Part shown: positions 45,600-54,252 of the stretch, piece after piece
Position numbering within the stretch: position 1 is the stretch's first letter
Layout: each line of letters starts with the position of its first letter
Assembly (NCBI GenBank): GCA_030160035.1
Contig: BSNO01000001.1
Coordinates: 1,542,669 to 1,606,668, forward strand
Reading direction: 5' to 3'
DNA length: 64,000 nt
Source: Rhizobium albus
GTDB taxonomy: Bacteria; Pseudomonadota; Alphaproteobacteria; Rhizobiales; Rhizobiaceae
Program-made: the position numbers and the translations under genes
Notes under the pieces: generated by a model
The model's input: only the letters and a program-made list of their open reading frames with translations
The model's database searches: none
What the model was told of the DNA's origin: nothing

Positions 45600-45631
45600 G
45601 TAGATCTTTGGGGCGAAGCCCGAGGATGATG
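45600..45631. repeat. palindromic repeat copy C (downstream flank of the GIY-YIG gene)
   Basis: A degenerate copy in the same direction as A and opposite to B, with most bases conserved (GTAGATC, AAGCCCGAGGATGA) but one insertion and several changes in the left arm. It starts 6 bp after the GIY-YIG stop. Confidence 0.8.
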
Positions 45632-45738
45632 CGATTTAGAAGAATGTCCTCGGAAGATTGGGACATCGACACGATAACAGTCAAAGCGGAAGCGGCCGTT
45701 CATTCGGTCCATCCGCTCGATGAACAGGAAGACGCACG

Positions 45739-46494
45739 ATGCTTGAAATCAGGAACCTTCACGCCCGCATCGCGGATACGGAAACCGAGATCATCCGGGG
45801 GCTGAATCTGACGGTCAAGGCGGGTGAAGTGGCGGCGATTATGGGGCCGAACGGGTCGGGCAAGTCGACGCTGTCCTACATCCTTGCCGGCCGCGAAGAC
45901 TACGAAGTCACTGAGGGCGACATTCTCTTCAATGGCGAGAGCATTCTGGAGATGGATGTGGCCGAGCGTGCGGCATCGGGCATTTTCCTCGCTTTCCAGT
46001 ATCCGGTCGAGATCCCGGGTGTGGCGACGATGCAGTTCCTGAAGGTGGCGCTCAACGAGCAGCGCAAGGCGCGCGGCGAGGATGAGCTGTCGACGCCGGA
46101 CTTCCTGCGCCTCGTCAAGTCGGCAAGCGCCGACCTGCAGATCGACACGGCGATGCTCAAGCGTCCGGTCAATGTCGGTTTCTCGGGCGGCGAGAAGAAG
46201 CGGGCCGAGATCCTGCAGATGGCGCTGCTTCAGCCGAAGCTCTGCGTATTGGACGAGACCGATTCCGGCCTCGACATCGATGCGCTGAAGATCGTTGCCG
46301 ATGGCGTCAACGCGCTGCGCTCGCCGGACCGCGCGATGGTCGTGATCACGCACTATCAGCGCCTGCTCGAGCACATCGTGCCGGATACGGTCCACGTGCT
46401 CTACAAGGGGCAGGTGGTGAAGTCGGGCGGCAAGGACATCGCGCTCGAACTCGAAGAGAACGGCTACGCGGACATCATCGGCGCAGCCGCTTGA
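45739..46494 (+). CDS. sufC: Fe-S cluster assembly ATPase SufC
   Basis: 251 residues, ABC-type ATPase of the SufBCD complex in the cytosol. Walker A GPNGSGKST near residue 36, Q-loop LAFQYPVEIPGV, signature SGGEKKRAEI and Walker B CVLDETDSGLDIDA are intact. VITHYQRLLEHIVPD is the H-loop. ATG at 45739 follows CAGGAAG. It lies 693 bp after the sufB stop because of the GIY-YIG insertion. It is followed by sufD after 28 bp. Confidence 0.96.
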   Translation: MLEIRNLHARIADTETEIIRGLNLTVKAGEVAAIMGPNGSGKSTLSYILAGREDYEVTEGDILFNGESILEMDVAERAASGIFLAFQYPVEIPGVATMQFLKVALNEQRKARGEDELSTPDFLRLVKSASADLQIDTAMLKRPVNVGFSGGEKKRAEILQMALLQPKLCVLDETDSGLDIDALKIVADGVNALRSPDRAMVVITHYQRLLEHIVPDTVHVLYKGQVVKSGGKDIALELEENGYADIIGAAA

Positions 46495-46522
46495 TGCACC
46501 TGGAACAAAGGAGCGCAAGCCG

Positions 46523-47779
46523 ATGAACATTCAAACGAAGCCGCCGCTGACGGCCGGCGAACAGGCCCTGTCGACGCATTTTGATGCGGTAAAGCAATCC
46601 CTGCCGGGTGGCGACGCAGCGCTGTCGCAGCGCAGTGCGCTGTTCGGTGCGTTGCTCAGCCGTGGACTGCCGACGCGTCGGGTGGAAAGCTGGCATTATA
46701 CCGATTTCCGGTCGCTGCTGCGCGACGTGCCGCAAGGTGCGGGACTGTCGCAGCGTGCGGTCGAGCCGCTGATCGCCGGCGCTACGGTGTTGGCATCGGG
46801 CGCCCAAGATGGCGTCGTGCCTGCCGGCGTAAACGTGGTCGATTTCCAGACGCGCCTTTCCGACGGATCGCTGACACTTGCCGCACGGGGTGACGACGAT
46901 GCTGTCGGTCATCTCAATGCGGCTTTTGCGGAGACTGGCTTTGCGATCACGATCGCAGACGGTTCGAAGGTCGAGACGCCGATCGAACTGCAGGCGGTGC
47001 AGGATGGCGGTCAGGCGCATTTGCGTCACGAGGTTCACGTTGGCGCCAATGCAGGCGTGACGCTCGTCGAACGCCATCTGAATTCCGGCGATGCTCCGGC
47101 GCTCGTCTCGGCCGTGACGAATCTCAAGCTCGAGCGGGAGGCCAACGTCACCTGGGTGATCGTTCAGGGGCAGGGCCATGCGGACAGCCATCTTGGCCAG
47201 ATCAATGTGTCGCTCGGTGAAGATGCGCGGCTGACGCTGTGCATCATCAATGCTGGCGGCAAGCTCATTCGCCAGGAAGTGCATGTGGTGACGGCCGGTG
47301 AAGGCGCGGACTTCAAGCTGCGCGGCGTCAATCTGCTCGGCGGTGACAGCCACACGGACGTGACGATGACGCTCGGCCACGACGTGCCGAACACGACGTC
47401 GACGGAAATCATCCGCAATGTCGTCTTCGACCGGGCGCGGGGCGTGTTCCAGGGCCAGATCCGCGTGGCGCCGCAGGCCCAGAAGACCGATGCGCGGATG
47501 GCGTCCAACACGCTGCTGCTTTCCGACGATGGCGAGTTCTCGACGAAGCCGGAACTGGAAATCTTTGCCGATGACGTCCAGTGCGCGCACGGCGCCACGG
47601 TTGCCGACATCGCGCCGGTGCACCTCTTCTACCTCATGTCGCGGGGCATCCCAGAGGCTGTGGCAAGGCGTCTTCTGGTTCAGGCCTTCATCAATGAGGT
47701 GGTCGAAGACCTCGATGATGAGACGTTAACGGACGCGCTGCACGGCGTGATCGAAACCTGGTTGGAAAAGCACGTTTGA
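46523..47779 (+). CDS. sufD: Fe-S cluster assembly protein SufD
   Basis: 418 residues, the second structural partner of SufBC. RRVESWHYTDFRSLLRDVP is the SufD N-terminal block. The central right-handed beta-helix and the C-terminal helices (HLFYLMSRGIPEAVARRLLVQAF) match the SufD rather than SufB pattern; the SufB cysteine cluster region is missing. A short Shine-Dalgarno (AGGAGCG) precedes ATG 46523. The TGATG junction joins it to sufS. Confidence 0.95.
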   Translation: MNIQTKPPLTAGEQALSTHFDAVKQSLPGGDAALSQRSALFGALLSRGLPTRRVESWHYTDFRSLLRDVPQGAGLSQRAVEPLIAGATVLASGAQDGVVPAGVNVVDFQTRLSDGSLTLAARGDDDAVGHLNAAFAETGFAITIADGSKVETPIELQAVQDGGQAHLRHEVHVGANAGVTLVERHLNSGDAPALVSAVTNLKLEREANVTWVIVQGQGHADSHLGQINVSLGEDARLTLCIINAGGKLIRQEVHVVTAGEGADFKLRGVNLLGGDSHTDVTMTLGHDVPNTTSTEIIRNVVFDRARGVFQGQIRVAPQAQKTDARMASNTLLLSDDGEFSTKPELEIFADDVQCAHGATVADIAPVHLFYLMSRGIPEAVARRLLVQAFINEVVEDLDDETLTDALHGVIETWLEKHV

Positions 47780-49020
47780 TGGACGCACGCCCCGCACAGA
47801 ACGGCTATGACGTCGAAGCGATCCGCCGCGACTTCCCGATCCTTTCGCGGGGAATCTACGGCAAGCCGCTCGTCTATCTCGACAATGGCGCATCGGCGCA
47901 GAAGCCGCAGGCGGTGATCGATGCGATCACGAATGCTTACTCGAACGAGTATGCGAATGTGCATCGCGGGCTGCATTTTCTGTCGAATGCTGCAACCGAT
48001 GCCTATGAGGCGTCGCGCGGCAAGGTGAAGCGCTTCCTCAATGCCGCGTCCGAAGACGAGATCGTCTTCACGAAATCCACGACCGAAGCGATCAATACCG
48101 TCGCCTATGGCTACGGCATGCCGCATATCGGCGAGGGCGACGAGATCGTGCTGACGATCATGGAGCACCACTCCAACATCGTCCCGTGGCACTTCATCCG
48201 CGAACGGCAGGGCGCAAAGTTGGTCTGGGTGCCGGTCGGTGACGACGGGTCTTTCGATCTCGATGCGTTCGCGGCGAGCCTGACGGAGCGCACGAAGCTT
48301 GTTGCGATCACGCACATGTCGAACGTGCTGGGCACCGTCATCCCGGTCAAGGAGGTCTGCCGCATCGCGCACGAGCGTGGCATCCCCGTGCTCGTCGATG
48401 GCAGCCAGGCGGCCGTTCACATGCCGGTGGATGTCCGCGACATCGATTGCGATTTCTACGTGTTCACGGGGCACAAGGTCTACGGTCCGTCCGGCATCGG
48501 CGTGCTCTACGGCAAGACCGAGATGCTGAAGAAGATGCGGCCCTTCCAGGGCGGCGGCGAGATGATCTTCGACGTGTCGGAAGAGGGTGTGACGTACAAC
48601 GAGCCGCCGCATCGCTTCGAGGCCGGGACGCCTCCGATCGTCCAGGCGATCGGGCTCGGCGCTGCGCTCGACTACATGGACAGCATCGGCCGCGAAGCGA
48701 TTGCCGCGCATGAAGCGGATCTGACGGCCTATGCGCGCGAGAAGCTTCAGTCGGTCAACGCGCTGCGCGTGATCGGCGATGCGCCCGGCAAGGGCGCGAT
48801 CTTCTCTTTCGAGATCGAGGGTATCCACGCCCATGACGTGTCGATGGTGATCGATCGCTCGGGCGTGGCGGTTCGGGCCGGTACCCACTGCGCGCAGCCG
48901 CTCTTGAAGCGTTTCGGCGTGACCTCCACATGCAGGGCATCCTTCGGGATGTACAATACGCGCAAGGAAGTGGATGTCCTTGTGGAAGCGCTTGAAAAAG
49001 CGCGTGCCTTCTTCGCCTGA
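47779..49020 (+). CDS. sufS: cysteine desulfurase SufS (group II)
   Basis: 413 residues, PLP-dependent. The start, YDVEAIRRDFPILSR, and YLDNGASAQKPQAVIDAI are group II. PLP lysine is in FTGHKVYGPSGIGVLYGK, and the catalytic Cys is in RAGTHCAQPLLKRF with the shorter loop of the SufS type. It transfers sulfur from cysteine to the SufBCD scaffold; no sufE gene is in the operon, so the partner is not obvious. ATG at 47779 overlaps the sufD stop. Confidence 0.95.
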   Translation: MDARPAQNGYDVEAIRRDFPILSRGIYGKPLVYLDNGASAQKPQAVIDAITNAYSNEYANVHRGLHFLSNAATDAYEASRGKVKRFLNAASEDEIVFTKSTTEAINTVAYGYGMPHIGEGDEIVLTIMEHHSNIVPWHFIRERQGAKLVWVPVGDDGSFDLDAFAASLTERTKLVAITHMSNVLGTVIPVKEVCRIAHERGIPVLVDGSQAAVHMPVDVRDIDCDFYVFTGHKVYGPSGIGVLYGKTEMLKKMRPFQGGGEMIFDVSEEGVTYNEPPHRFEAGTPPIVQAIGLGAALDYMDSIGREAIAAHEADLTAYAREKLQSVNALRVIGDAPGKGAIFSFEIEGIHAHDVSMVIDRSGVAVRAGTHCAQPLLKRFGVTSTCRASFGMYNTRKEVDVLVEALEKARAFFA

Positions 49021-49050
49021 GCGCGGAAACCACGAACAGGAACTGCCAGG

Positions 49051-49467
49051 ATGACCGAAACCACCGCCAAGCCAGACGATGCGAGCGTTGCACCGCCAGT
49101 GGACACTGTCGATGCGGCAGAGGCATCTTCGTCGACCGTATCGGCCATCCCGCAGGAAGAGCTTGCGCGGATGACGGACGACATCATCGCGGCGCTGAAG
49201 ACCGTGTACGATCCTGAGATCCCGGCCGACATCTACGAGCTCGGCCTGATCTACAAGATCGACATCGAGGACGACCGCATGGTCAAGGTCGACATGACGC
49301 TGACCGCGCCTGGATGCCCCGTCGCCGGAGAAATGCCGGGCTGGGTCGAAAACGCCGTCGGGACCGTCGAGGGCGTGTCGGGCGTCGACGTGAAGCTCAC
49401 TTTCGATCCGCCGTGGACGCCTGCACGCATGAGCGAAGAAGCTCAGGTCGCCGTCGGCTGGTATTGA
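49051..49467 (+). CDS. sufT: SUF-system metal-sulfur cluster protein, DUF59 (SufT/MIP18-like)
   Basis: 138 residues. An N-terminal Ala/Thr/Ser-rich tail of about 40 residues is followed by the DUF59 domain: IAALKTVYDPEIPADIYELGLIYKI (in two blocks), the conserved TLTAPGCPVAGEMPGWVE with its cysteine, and VDVKLTFDPPWTPARMSEEA. MIP18-family proteins help deliver or mature Fe-S clusters. It is placed between sufS and sufA in the same orientation, so cotranscription is expected. Confidence 0.88.
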   Translation: MTETTAKPDDASVAPPVDTVDAAEASSSTVSAIPQEELARMTDDIIAALKTVYDPEIPADIYELGLIYKIDIEDDRMVKVDMTLTAPGCPVAGEMPGWVENAVGTVEGVSGVDVKLTFDPPWTPARMSEEAQVAVGWY

Positions 49468-49569
49468 CGGGAGAGCCCGATGTCTTGCGGCCGGCCCGGG
49501 CCGTGATTAGGTTGATACCGAAGCGCAGCTGATTTGGTGCGCAAACGCCCTTCAGGGCAGGAGTTTCGA

Positions 49570-49968
49570 ATGGGTCAGTTCGCTGTCATGACCATGACCG
49601 ATGCGGCTGCAAAGCGTGTGAAGGCGATCGTCGCCAACGCCAACCAGCCCGCCGAGGGAATCCGCGTCGGCATCAAGAAGGGTGGCTGCGCCGGTATGGA
49701 ATACACGGTGGAGCTCGTCGACGCGCCGTCGGCGAAGGACGATCTGATCGAAGCGGACGGTGCGCGCGTCTACGTTGCACCCGAGGCCGTGCTGTTCCTG
49801 CTCGGCACGCAGATGGATTATGAGACCACAAAACTGCGTTCGGGGTTCGTGTTCAACAATCCCAACCAGACGTCGGCCTGTGGTTGCGGCGAGTCGGTCG
49901 AGCTGAAGCCAGCAGACCTGGAAGCGCTTGCCAAGCGCGGTGATGCCGTGGTTCGCGGCGACGCTTGA
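49570..49968 (+). CDS. sufA: Fe-S cluster A-type carrier SufA
   Basis: 132 residues. A-type carrier with the three conserved cysteines in GGCAGM (about residue 39) and SACGCGES near the C-terminus. It moves assembled clusters to target apoproteins. ATG at 49570 has AGGAG upstream; a GTG 12 codons before is not convincing. It is the last gene of the suf operon, about 70 bp after the sufT-like gene stop plus leader. No clear hairpin terminator was recognised between it and the small EcfG-type gene. Confidence 0.92.
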   Translation: MGQFAVMTMTDAAAKRVKAIVANANQPAEGIRVGIKKGGCAGMEYTVELVDAPSAKDDLIEADGARVYVAPEAVLFLLGTQMDYETTKLRSGFVFNNPNQTSACGCGESVELKPADLEALAKRGDAVVRGDA

Positions 49969-50005
49969 GAGCAGCGCACGCGTTCACGCATTCGTGAGCA
50001 GCTCC

Positions 50006-50030
50006 GGAACAAAAGTGTCATGTTTCCGTT
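50006..50030 (+). promoter_or_regulatory. EcfG-type promoter upstream of a 24-codon gene
   Basis: GGAAC, 16 bases, CGTT matches the EcfG consensus fully. Predicted start about 50038; ATG of the small gene at 50065. Confidence 0.6.
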
Positions 50031-50064
50031 TGTTCGAGACCTGAACAGCGGAGACAGCACGCTC

Positions 50065-50139
50065 ATGCATACCATCGTTTACATCGTCGGCCTTATCGTC
50101 GTCATCGGCTTCATCCTTTCGCTTCTTGGGCTCGTCTAG
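50065..50139 (+). CDS. 24-residue single-helix membrane peptide
   Basis: The frame encodes one transmembrane helix (HTIVYIVGLIVVIGFILSLL) and little else. It is 24 residues, too short for routine gene finding. Similar short hydrophobic peptides of the form xYIVGxIVVIxxILSxxGL recur in rhizobial genomes in my recollection. The Shine-Dalgarno is only fair, and the support comes from the full EcfG promoter match upstream and the DUF3309 gene downstream. Confidence 0.55.
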   Translation: MHTIVYIVGLIVVIGFILSLLGLV

Positions 50140-50210
50140 AGCTCGAGACTTCGCGCTGGACGCTCGCTTCGAGAACAGTCCAGCCCGAGTGGTGACAGGA
50201 GCACATTGCC

Positions 50211-50357
50211 GTGGAACTGATCCTTCTCATCTTGCTCGTACTGCTGGTCATCGGCGCATTGCCGCGCTGGGGCTATAGCCGCAGCTGGGGCTATGGCCCG
50301 TCCGGTGGACTTGGACTGGTCATCGTCGTCGTCCTCATCATTCTTCTTCTTCGTTGA
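50211..50357 (+). CDS. DUF3309 family small membrane protein
   Basis: 48 residues. The start GTG at 50211 has AGGAG eight bases upstream. MELILLILLVLLVIGALPRW then the YSRSWGYGPSGGLGL linker and a second hydrophobic stretch make the classic DUF3309 layout, two helices around a Gly/Tyr/Trp/Ser-rich turn. Function unknown. It lies 71 bp after the 24-codon gene in the same direction and may share its stress promoter. Confidence 0.9.
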   Translation: MELILLILLVLLVIGALPRWGYSRSWGYGPSGGLGLVIVVVLIILLLR

Positions 50358-50530
50358 CCGGCAAAGCGCTCGTTTACCTCAAGCGTCAGACGGCACGACC
50401 ATCGGATGTGGTCTGCTAGACTATCCCGCCCTCCTGTGCGATGTGAACCGACAGCGTAGGGCGGAATCCAGAAGGTTACTTCAACGTCGCCCGACGACCT
50501 GTTCGGGTATAGACAGTGGAGGAAAACCCA

Positions 50531-51628
50531 ATGGATCGCCGTTCTTTCATTACCAAGGCTGGTTTTGCCGGTGTTAGCGTCGCTGCAAGCTCCGTTCTTG
50601 CAGCGCCGGCCATCGCTCAGGAAAACCAGACTTGGCGCATGGTCACCACGTGGCCGAAGAACTTCCCCGGTCTCGGTGTCGGCGCCCAGCGCCTCGCCGA
50701 CCGCATCACCGCCGCTTCGGGCGGCCGCCTGACAGTCCAGCTTTATTCCGCAGGCGAACTCGTCCCGCCGCTGCAGTCGCTCGACGCCGTCATCGACGGT
50801 TCGGCTGAGATGAGCCACGGCGCTGCCTATTACTGGCAGAACAAGAGCCAGGCTTTGAACTTCTTCACCGGCGTTCCGTTCGGCATGACCTCGCGCGAGC
50901 TGACCGGCTGGGTGCGCTACCTCGGCGGCCAGGAAATCTGGGATGAGATCTACGACCAGTACGGCGTGCAGGGCTTCCTGTCCGGCGACACGGGCACGCA
51001 GGCCGGTGGCTGGTTCCGCAACGAGTTGACGGGTGTTGCCGACGTTCAGGGCCTTCGCTTCCGTACGCCCGGCCTCGGTGGTCAGGTCTGGGAACGTCTC
51101 GGCGCTTCCGTCACCAACATGGCAGCAGGCGAGATCTTCCAGGCGCTGCAGTCGGGCACGCTCGACGCTGCTGAGTTCGTCGGTCCTTACAACGACCTCG
51201 CGCTCGGCTTCTATCAGATCGCCAAGAACTACTACTTCCCGAGCTTCATCGAGCCGGGCCTCGCAACCGAGCTCGTCGTCGACAAGGCCAAGTACACGGC
51301 ACTGCCGGCCGACCTGCAGGCGATCATCCGTGATTGCTGCCAGGCCGAGTACGATGCCGTTGCGGCCGACTTCGCCGCCAACGACCCACGGGCGCTGCAG
51401 ACGCTGGTCAACGACCACGGCGTCCAAATCCGCCAGTTCCCCGAGGAGATCATGGAAGCCGGTGCACAGGCCGCAACCGAGATCCTGACGGGTCTGCGCG
51501 ATTCGGGCGATGCACTGACGAAGAAGACCGCCGAGAGCTTCATTTCGGCGCTCAACATCGTTCGCCAGAAGACGCAGGGCACCGATTCGCTCTACATCCA
51601 GGCACGCGAAAAGTATTTCCAGATCTGA
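50531..51628 (+). CDS. TRAP transporter substrate-binding protein DctP (TakP-like)
   Basis: 365 residues. The N-terminus MDRRSFITKAGFAGVSVAASS is a twin-arginine signal with DRRSFITK, followed by a cleavage site after AIA near residue 28. TTWPKNFPGLGVGAQRLAD and the AAYYWQNKSQALNFFTGVPFGM region belong to the TakP/mannitol-chloroaromatic TRAP subgroup, which binds keto acids or related carboxylates. ATG at 50531 with GGAGG. Unlike most TRAP systems, it converges on its likely permease genes dctM/dctQ instead of preceding them. Confidence 0.9.
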   Translation: MDRRSFITKAGFAGVSVAASSVLAAPAIAQENQTWRMVTTWPKNFPGLGVGAQRLADRITAASGGRLTVQLYSAGELVPPLQSLDAVIDGSAEMSHGAAYYWQNKSQALNFFTGVPFGMTSRELTGWVRYLGGQEIWDEIYDQYGVQGFLSGDTGTQAGGWFRNELTGVADVQGLRFRTPGLGGQVWERLGASVTNMAAGEIFQALQSGTLDAAEFVGPYNDLALGFYQIAKNYYFPSFIEPGLATELVVDKAKYTALPADLQAIIRDCCQAEYDAVAADFAANDPRALQTLVNDHGVQIRQFPEEIMEAGAQAATEILTGLRDSGDALTKKTAESFISALNIVRQKTQGTDSLYIQAREKYFQI

Positions 51629-51656
51629 ACGTTCTCGCTCTCACCGGACCAAAAAG

Positions 51657-51690
51657 AAAAAGCCCGGAGCGTTCTGCTCCGGGCTTTTTT
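51657..51690. terminator. rho-independent terminator between dctP and dctM
   Basis: A 14-bp stem AAAAAGCCCGGAGC with loop GTTCT and a run of six T. A and T runs on both sides let it work in both directions for the converging TRAP genes. Confidence 0.93.
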
Positions 51691-51720
51691 GTATTTGGCG
51701 GAAGGACCGCAGCTCGAAGG

Positions 51721-53112
51721 TCAGCTGTAGATCCAGCGCGGCAGCCAGGTTGCCAGTTCCGGAAAGATGAACAGCAACGCGATCGCCACGATCTGCAGTC
51801 CGACAAACGGAATTACGCCGCGATAGATCATGCCGGTCGTCACCCGGTTCGGCGCCACGCCGCGCAGATAGAAGAGCGCGAAGCCGAAGGGGGGCGTCAG
51901 GAAGCTGGTCTGCAGGTTGACGCCGATCAGGACGCCGAGCCAGACGGGATCCACACCGAGATTGAGCAGCACCGGCGCGGTGATCGGCACGATGATGAAG
52001 ATGATCTCGAACGTATCCAGGATGAAGCCGAGCACGAACATCATCAGCATGACGACGATGAGCGCGCCGTAGACGCCACCGGGCAGCGCAGTCAGGATAT
52101 CGTGGACCAGATTGTCGCCACCCATGAGGCGGAAGACGATCGAGAACACCGACGCGCCGAGCAGGATGATGAACACCATTGAGGTGATGGTGGCAGTCGA
52201 GATCGCGACCTGCCGCAGGACCTGGAACGACAGGCGCCAACGCAGTGCGGCGAGAATCGTCGCACCAATGGCGCCGACCGATGCGGCTTCCGTCGGCGTG
52301 GCGATGCCGCCGAGGATCGAGCCAAGCACGGCGACGATCAGAAGCAGTGGCGGCACGAGCGCGGTGATGACTTCTTTCCAGAGGTCCTTCTTCTCCTCAG
52401 CCGGTACCGGTGTGGCGGGGCAGCTTTCAGGTGCCGTGATCGCCTTGAAGATCATCCACAGCAGATAGAGGCTGACGAGCATGACGCCTGGAATGATGGC
52501 GCCGGCGAAGAGGTCGCCGACCGAAACGGGGGCAGGGGCAAAGTTGCCCTTGGCCATCTGCACCTGGGCGTTGATGCCCGACAGCATGTCGCCCATGAAG
52601 ATCAGCACGGTCGAGGGCGGGATGATCTGGCCGAGCGTGCCGGACGCGCAGATGACGCCCGATGCGAGCTTGGGGTCATAGCCGGCGCGCAGCATGGCCG
52701 GCAGCGAGATGAGGCCCATGGTGACGACGGTTGCACCGACGACGCCGGTGGATGCCGCGAGCAGCGCGCCGACGAGGATCACGGAAATGCCGAGCCCGCC
52801 GCGCAGATTTCCGAAGAGCTTGCCCATGGTCAGGAGAAGCTGTTCGGCGATGCCGGATCGCTCGAGCATCACGCCCATGAAGATGAAGAGCGGGACGGCG
52901 ACCAGAACCTCATTGGTCATGAAGCCGACATAACGGTTGGCGAGCGAGCCGAAGTTCGACGGATCGAAGACGCCGAAGAACATGCCGACCAGGCCGAAGA
53001 GCAGCGAGACGCCGGCCAGCGTGAAGGCGACCGGGAAGCCCAGCATCAGCACGCCGATGATGCCGAAGAACATCGCCCCGGCGAGGATCTCGCCGATCAG
53101 TACAGGATCCAT
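51721..53112 (-). CDS. TRAP transporter large permease DctM
   Basis: 463 residues with about 12-13 hydrophobic segments. FPVAFTLAGVSLLFGLVG and the GVVGATVVTMGLISLPAM loop are conserved in DctM, and CASGTLGQIIPPSTVLIFMGD is its Na+/transport signature. It forms the ion-coupled channel of the TRAP importer with DctQ and the DctP-type protein. The subgroup (COG4664) is that of TakM. It is transcribed with dctQ, 6 bp downstream of it, and converges on dctP. Confidence 0.92.
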   Translation of the reverse strand: MDPVLIGEILAGAMFFGIIGVLMLGFPVAFTLAGVSLLFGLVGMFFGVFDPSNFGSLANRYVGFMTNEVLVAVPLFIFMGVMLERSGIAEQLLLTMGKLFGNLRGGLGISVILVGALLAASTGVVGATVVTMGLISLPAMLRAGYDPKLASGVICASGTLGQIIPPSTVLIFMGDMLSGINAQVQMAKGNFAPAPVSVGDLFAGAIIPGVMLVSLYLLWMIFKAITAPESCPATPVPAEEKKDLWKEVITALVPPLLLIVAVLGSILGGIATPTEAASVGAIGATILAALRWRLSFQVLRQVAISTATITSMVFIILLGASVFSIVFRLMGGDNLVHDILTALPGGVYGALIVVMLMMFVLGFILDTFEIIFIIVPITAPVLLNLGVDPVWLGVLIGVNLQTSFLTPPFGFALFYLRGVAPNRVTTGMIYRGVIPFVGLQIVAIALLFIFPELATWLPRWIYS

Positions 53113-53118
53113 TGTCGA

Positions 53119-53676
53119 TTACTCCCCTTCGCCCGGAAGGCGATATCGCAGATCTGCGGGCAAAAGTTCTTCCCGTCCAGACAGAACAAGGATGCTTCGA
53201 CCGGCCATCGCCAGGCCCTGCAGCGCGACGACACCGGCGAAGACGAAGATGAAAGACTTCAGGATGTAGAGACCGGGCATGCCGCCGAAATTGGCCGACC
53301 CTTCGCCAAGGCTCCAGGAGCGCATGACATACGTCCAGCTGTAGAGAATGACGACGTAGCAGAAGGGCAGCAGGAACACGACGACGCCGAAGAGATCGAT
53401 CATGGCCTTTCTCTGGATCGTGGCCGGTCGATAGAAGATGTCGACGCGGACGTGGTCGTCGCGCAGGAGCGCGAAGCCGGCGATGCCCATGAACATGGCG
53501 CCGTTCAACCAGACATAGAGGTCCTGCATCCAGATCAGCGATGTTGAGAAGAGATAGCGCTGGACGACGACGGTGAAGCAGACCAGCACTATGCCGAGCG
53601 AGAGCCAGGCAAGGATCTGACCGAGAAAACCGTTGAAACGGCCGATCGCCTTAACGATCGCGGCTAGGAACGACAT
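53119..53676 (-). CDS. TRAP transporter small permease DctQ
   Basis: 185 residues with four hydrophobic helices. QRYLFSTSLIWMQDLYVWLNGAMFMGIAGFALLRDDHVRVDIFY is the DctQ core, spread over two blocks, with the invariant D/E in the periplasmic loop. ATG at 53676 with AGAGG nine bases upstream is chosen; an upstream in-frame extension to 53844 adds an arginine-rich leader. It is the first gene of the dctQM pair. Confidence 0.9.
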   Translation of the reverse strand: MSFLAAIVKAIGRFNGFLGQILAWLSLGIVLVCFTVVVQRYLFSTSLIWMQDLYVWLNGAMFMGIAGFALLRDDHVRVDIFYRPATIQRKAMIDLFGVVVFLLPFCYVVILYSWTYVMRSWSLGEGSANFGGMPGLYILKSFIFVFAGVVALQGLAMAGRSILVLSGREELLPADLRYRLPGEGE

Positions 53677-53875
53677 CAGTTCAGCCTCTGAACCAAGAAG
53701 TTGAGAGCTTGAGACCGGGTTTGACGGTAGGGCATGGGTGAGCGGCAAACTGCGCAGCCGCTCCTCCTCGGCCTGCATCATGATGCCCGGTCCGGCGATC
53801 CGGATAGCAAACGCCCGGATTGACGGCACTCGATAGACCGACACGGGCGCAGACGCAACCGCCAGAGGTGGATTG

Positions 53876-54238
53876 TCAGCCGCGGCGCGTCGCCATCACC
53901 AGTCCGGCGATAGCAACGACGACCCAGCCGGCGATCATCCCGAAGCCGCCGATGGGGGCGGACATCGGAAAGAGCGCGCTGCCTGCCGTGGCACGCAGCG
54001 TGAGGTCGGCCGCAAACAGCATGGTGCCGAGCGCGAGCAGAAGGCCGGCTGGCAGCAACAGGCGCGATTTTTCGGAAAGGGAAGCAAGCCCAAGAAGAGC
54101 AGGCGCGTGTGCAAGCGACAGCGCAGCGGCGCTTGCAAGAAGGCGGGGTTCACCGCCATGCGACGCGGCGGCAGCAAGTGCGACACCGGCCGCACCGAGC
54201 AAACCGGCGGCTATGACCAGAAGCGCGACCCTTCGCAT
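53876..54238 (-). CDS. DUF423 family membrane protein
   Basis: 120 residues, four hydrophobic segments. MRRVALLVIAAGLLGAAGVALAAAASHG and the late APIGGFGMIAGWVVVAIAGL match the DUF423/YgdD family, which has a conserved P-I-G-G turn. Function unknown. It ends 14 bp downstream of the DEAD-helicase start codon's 3' side (helicase stop at 54253), so it may be cotranscribed with the helicase. Confidence 0.87.
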   Translation of the reverse strand: MRRVALLVIAAGLLGAAGVALAAAASHGGEPRLLASAAALSLAHAPALLGLASLSEKSRLLLPAGLLLALGTMLFAADLTLRATAGSALFPMSAPIGGFGMIAGWVVVAIAGLVMATRRG

Positions 54239-54252
54239 CGAAGCGCGGCCGT

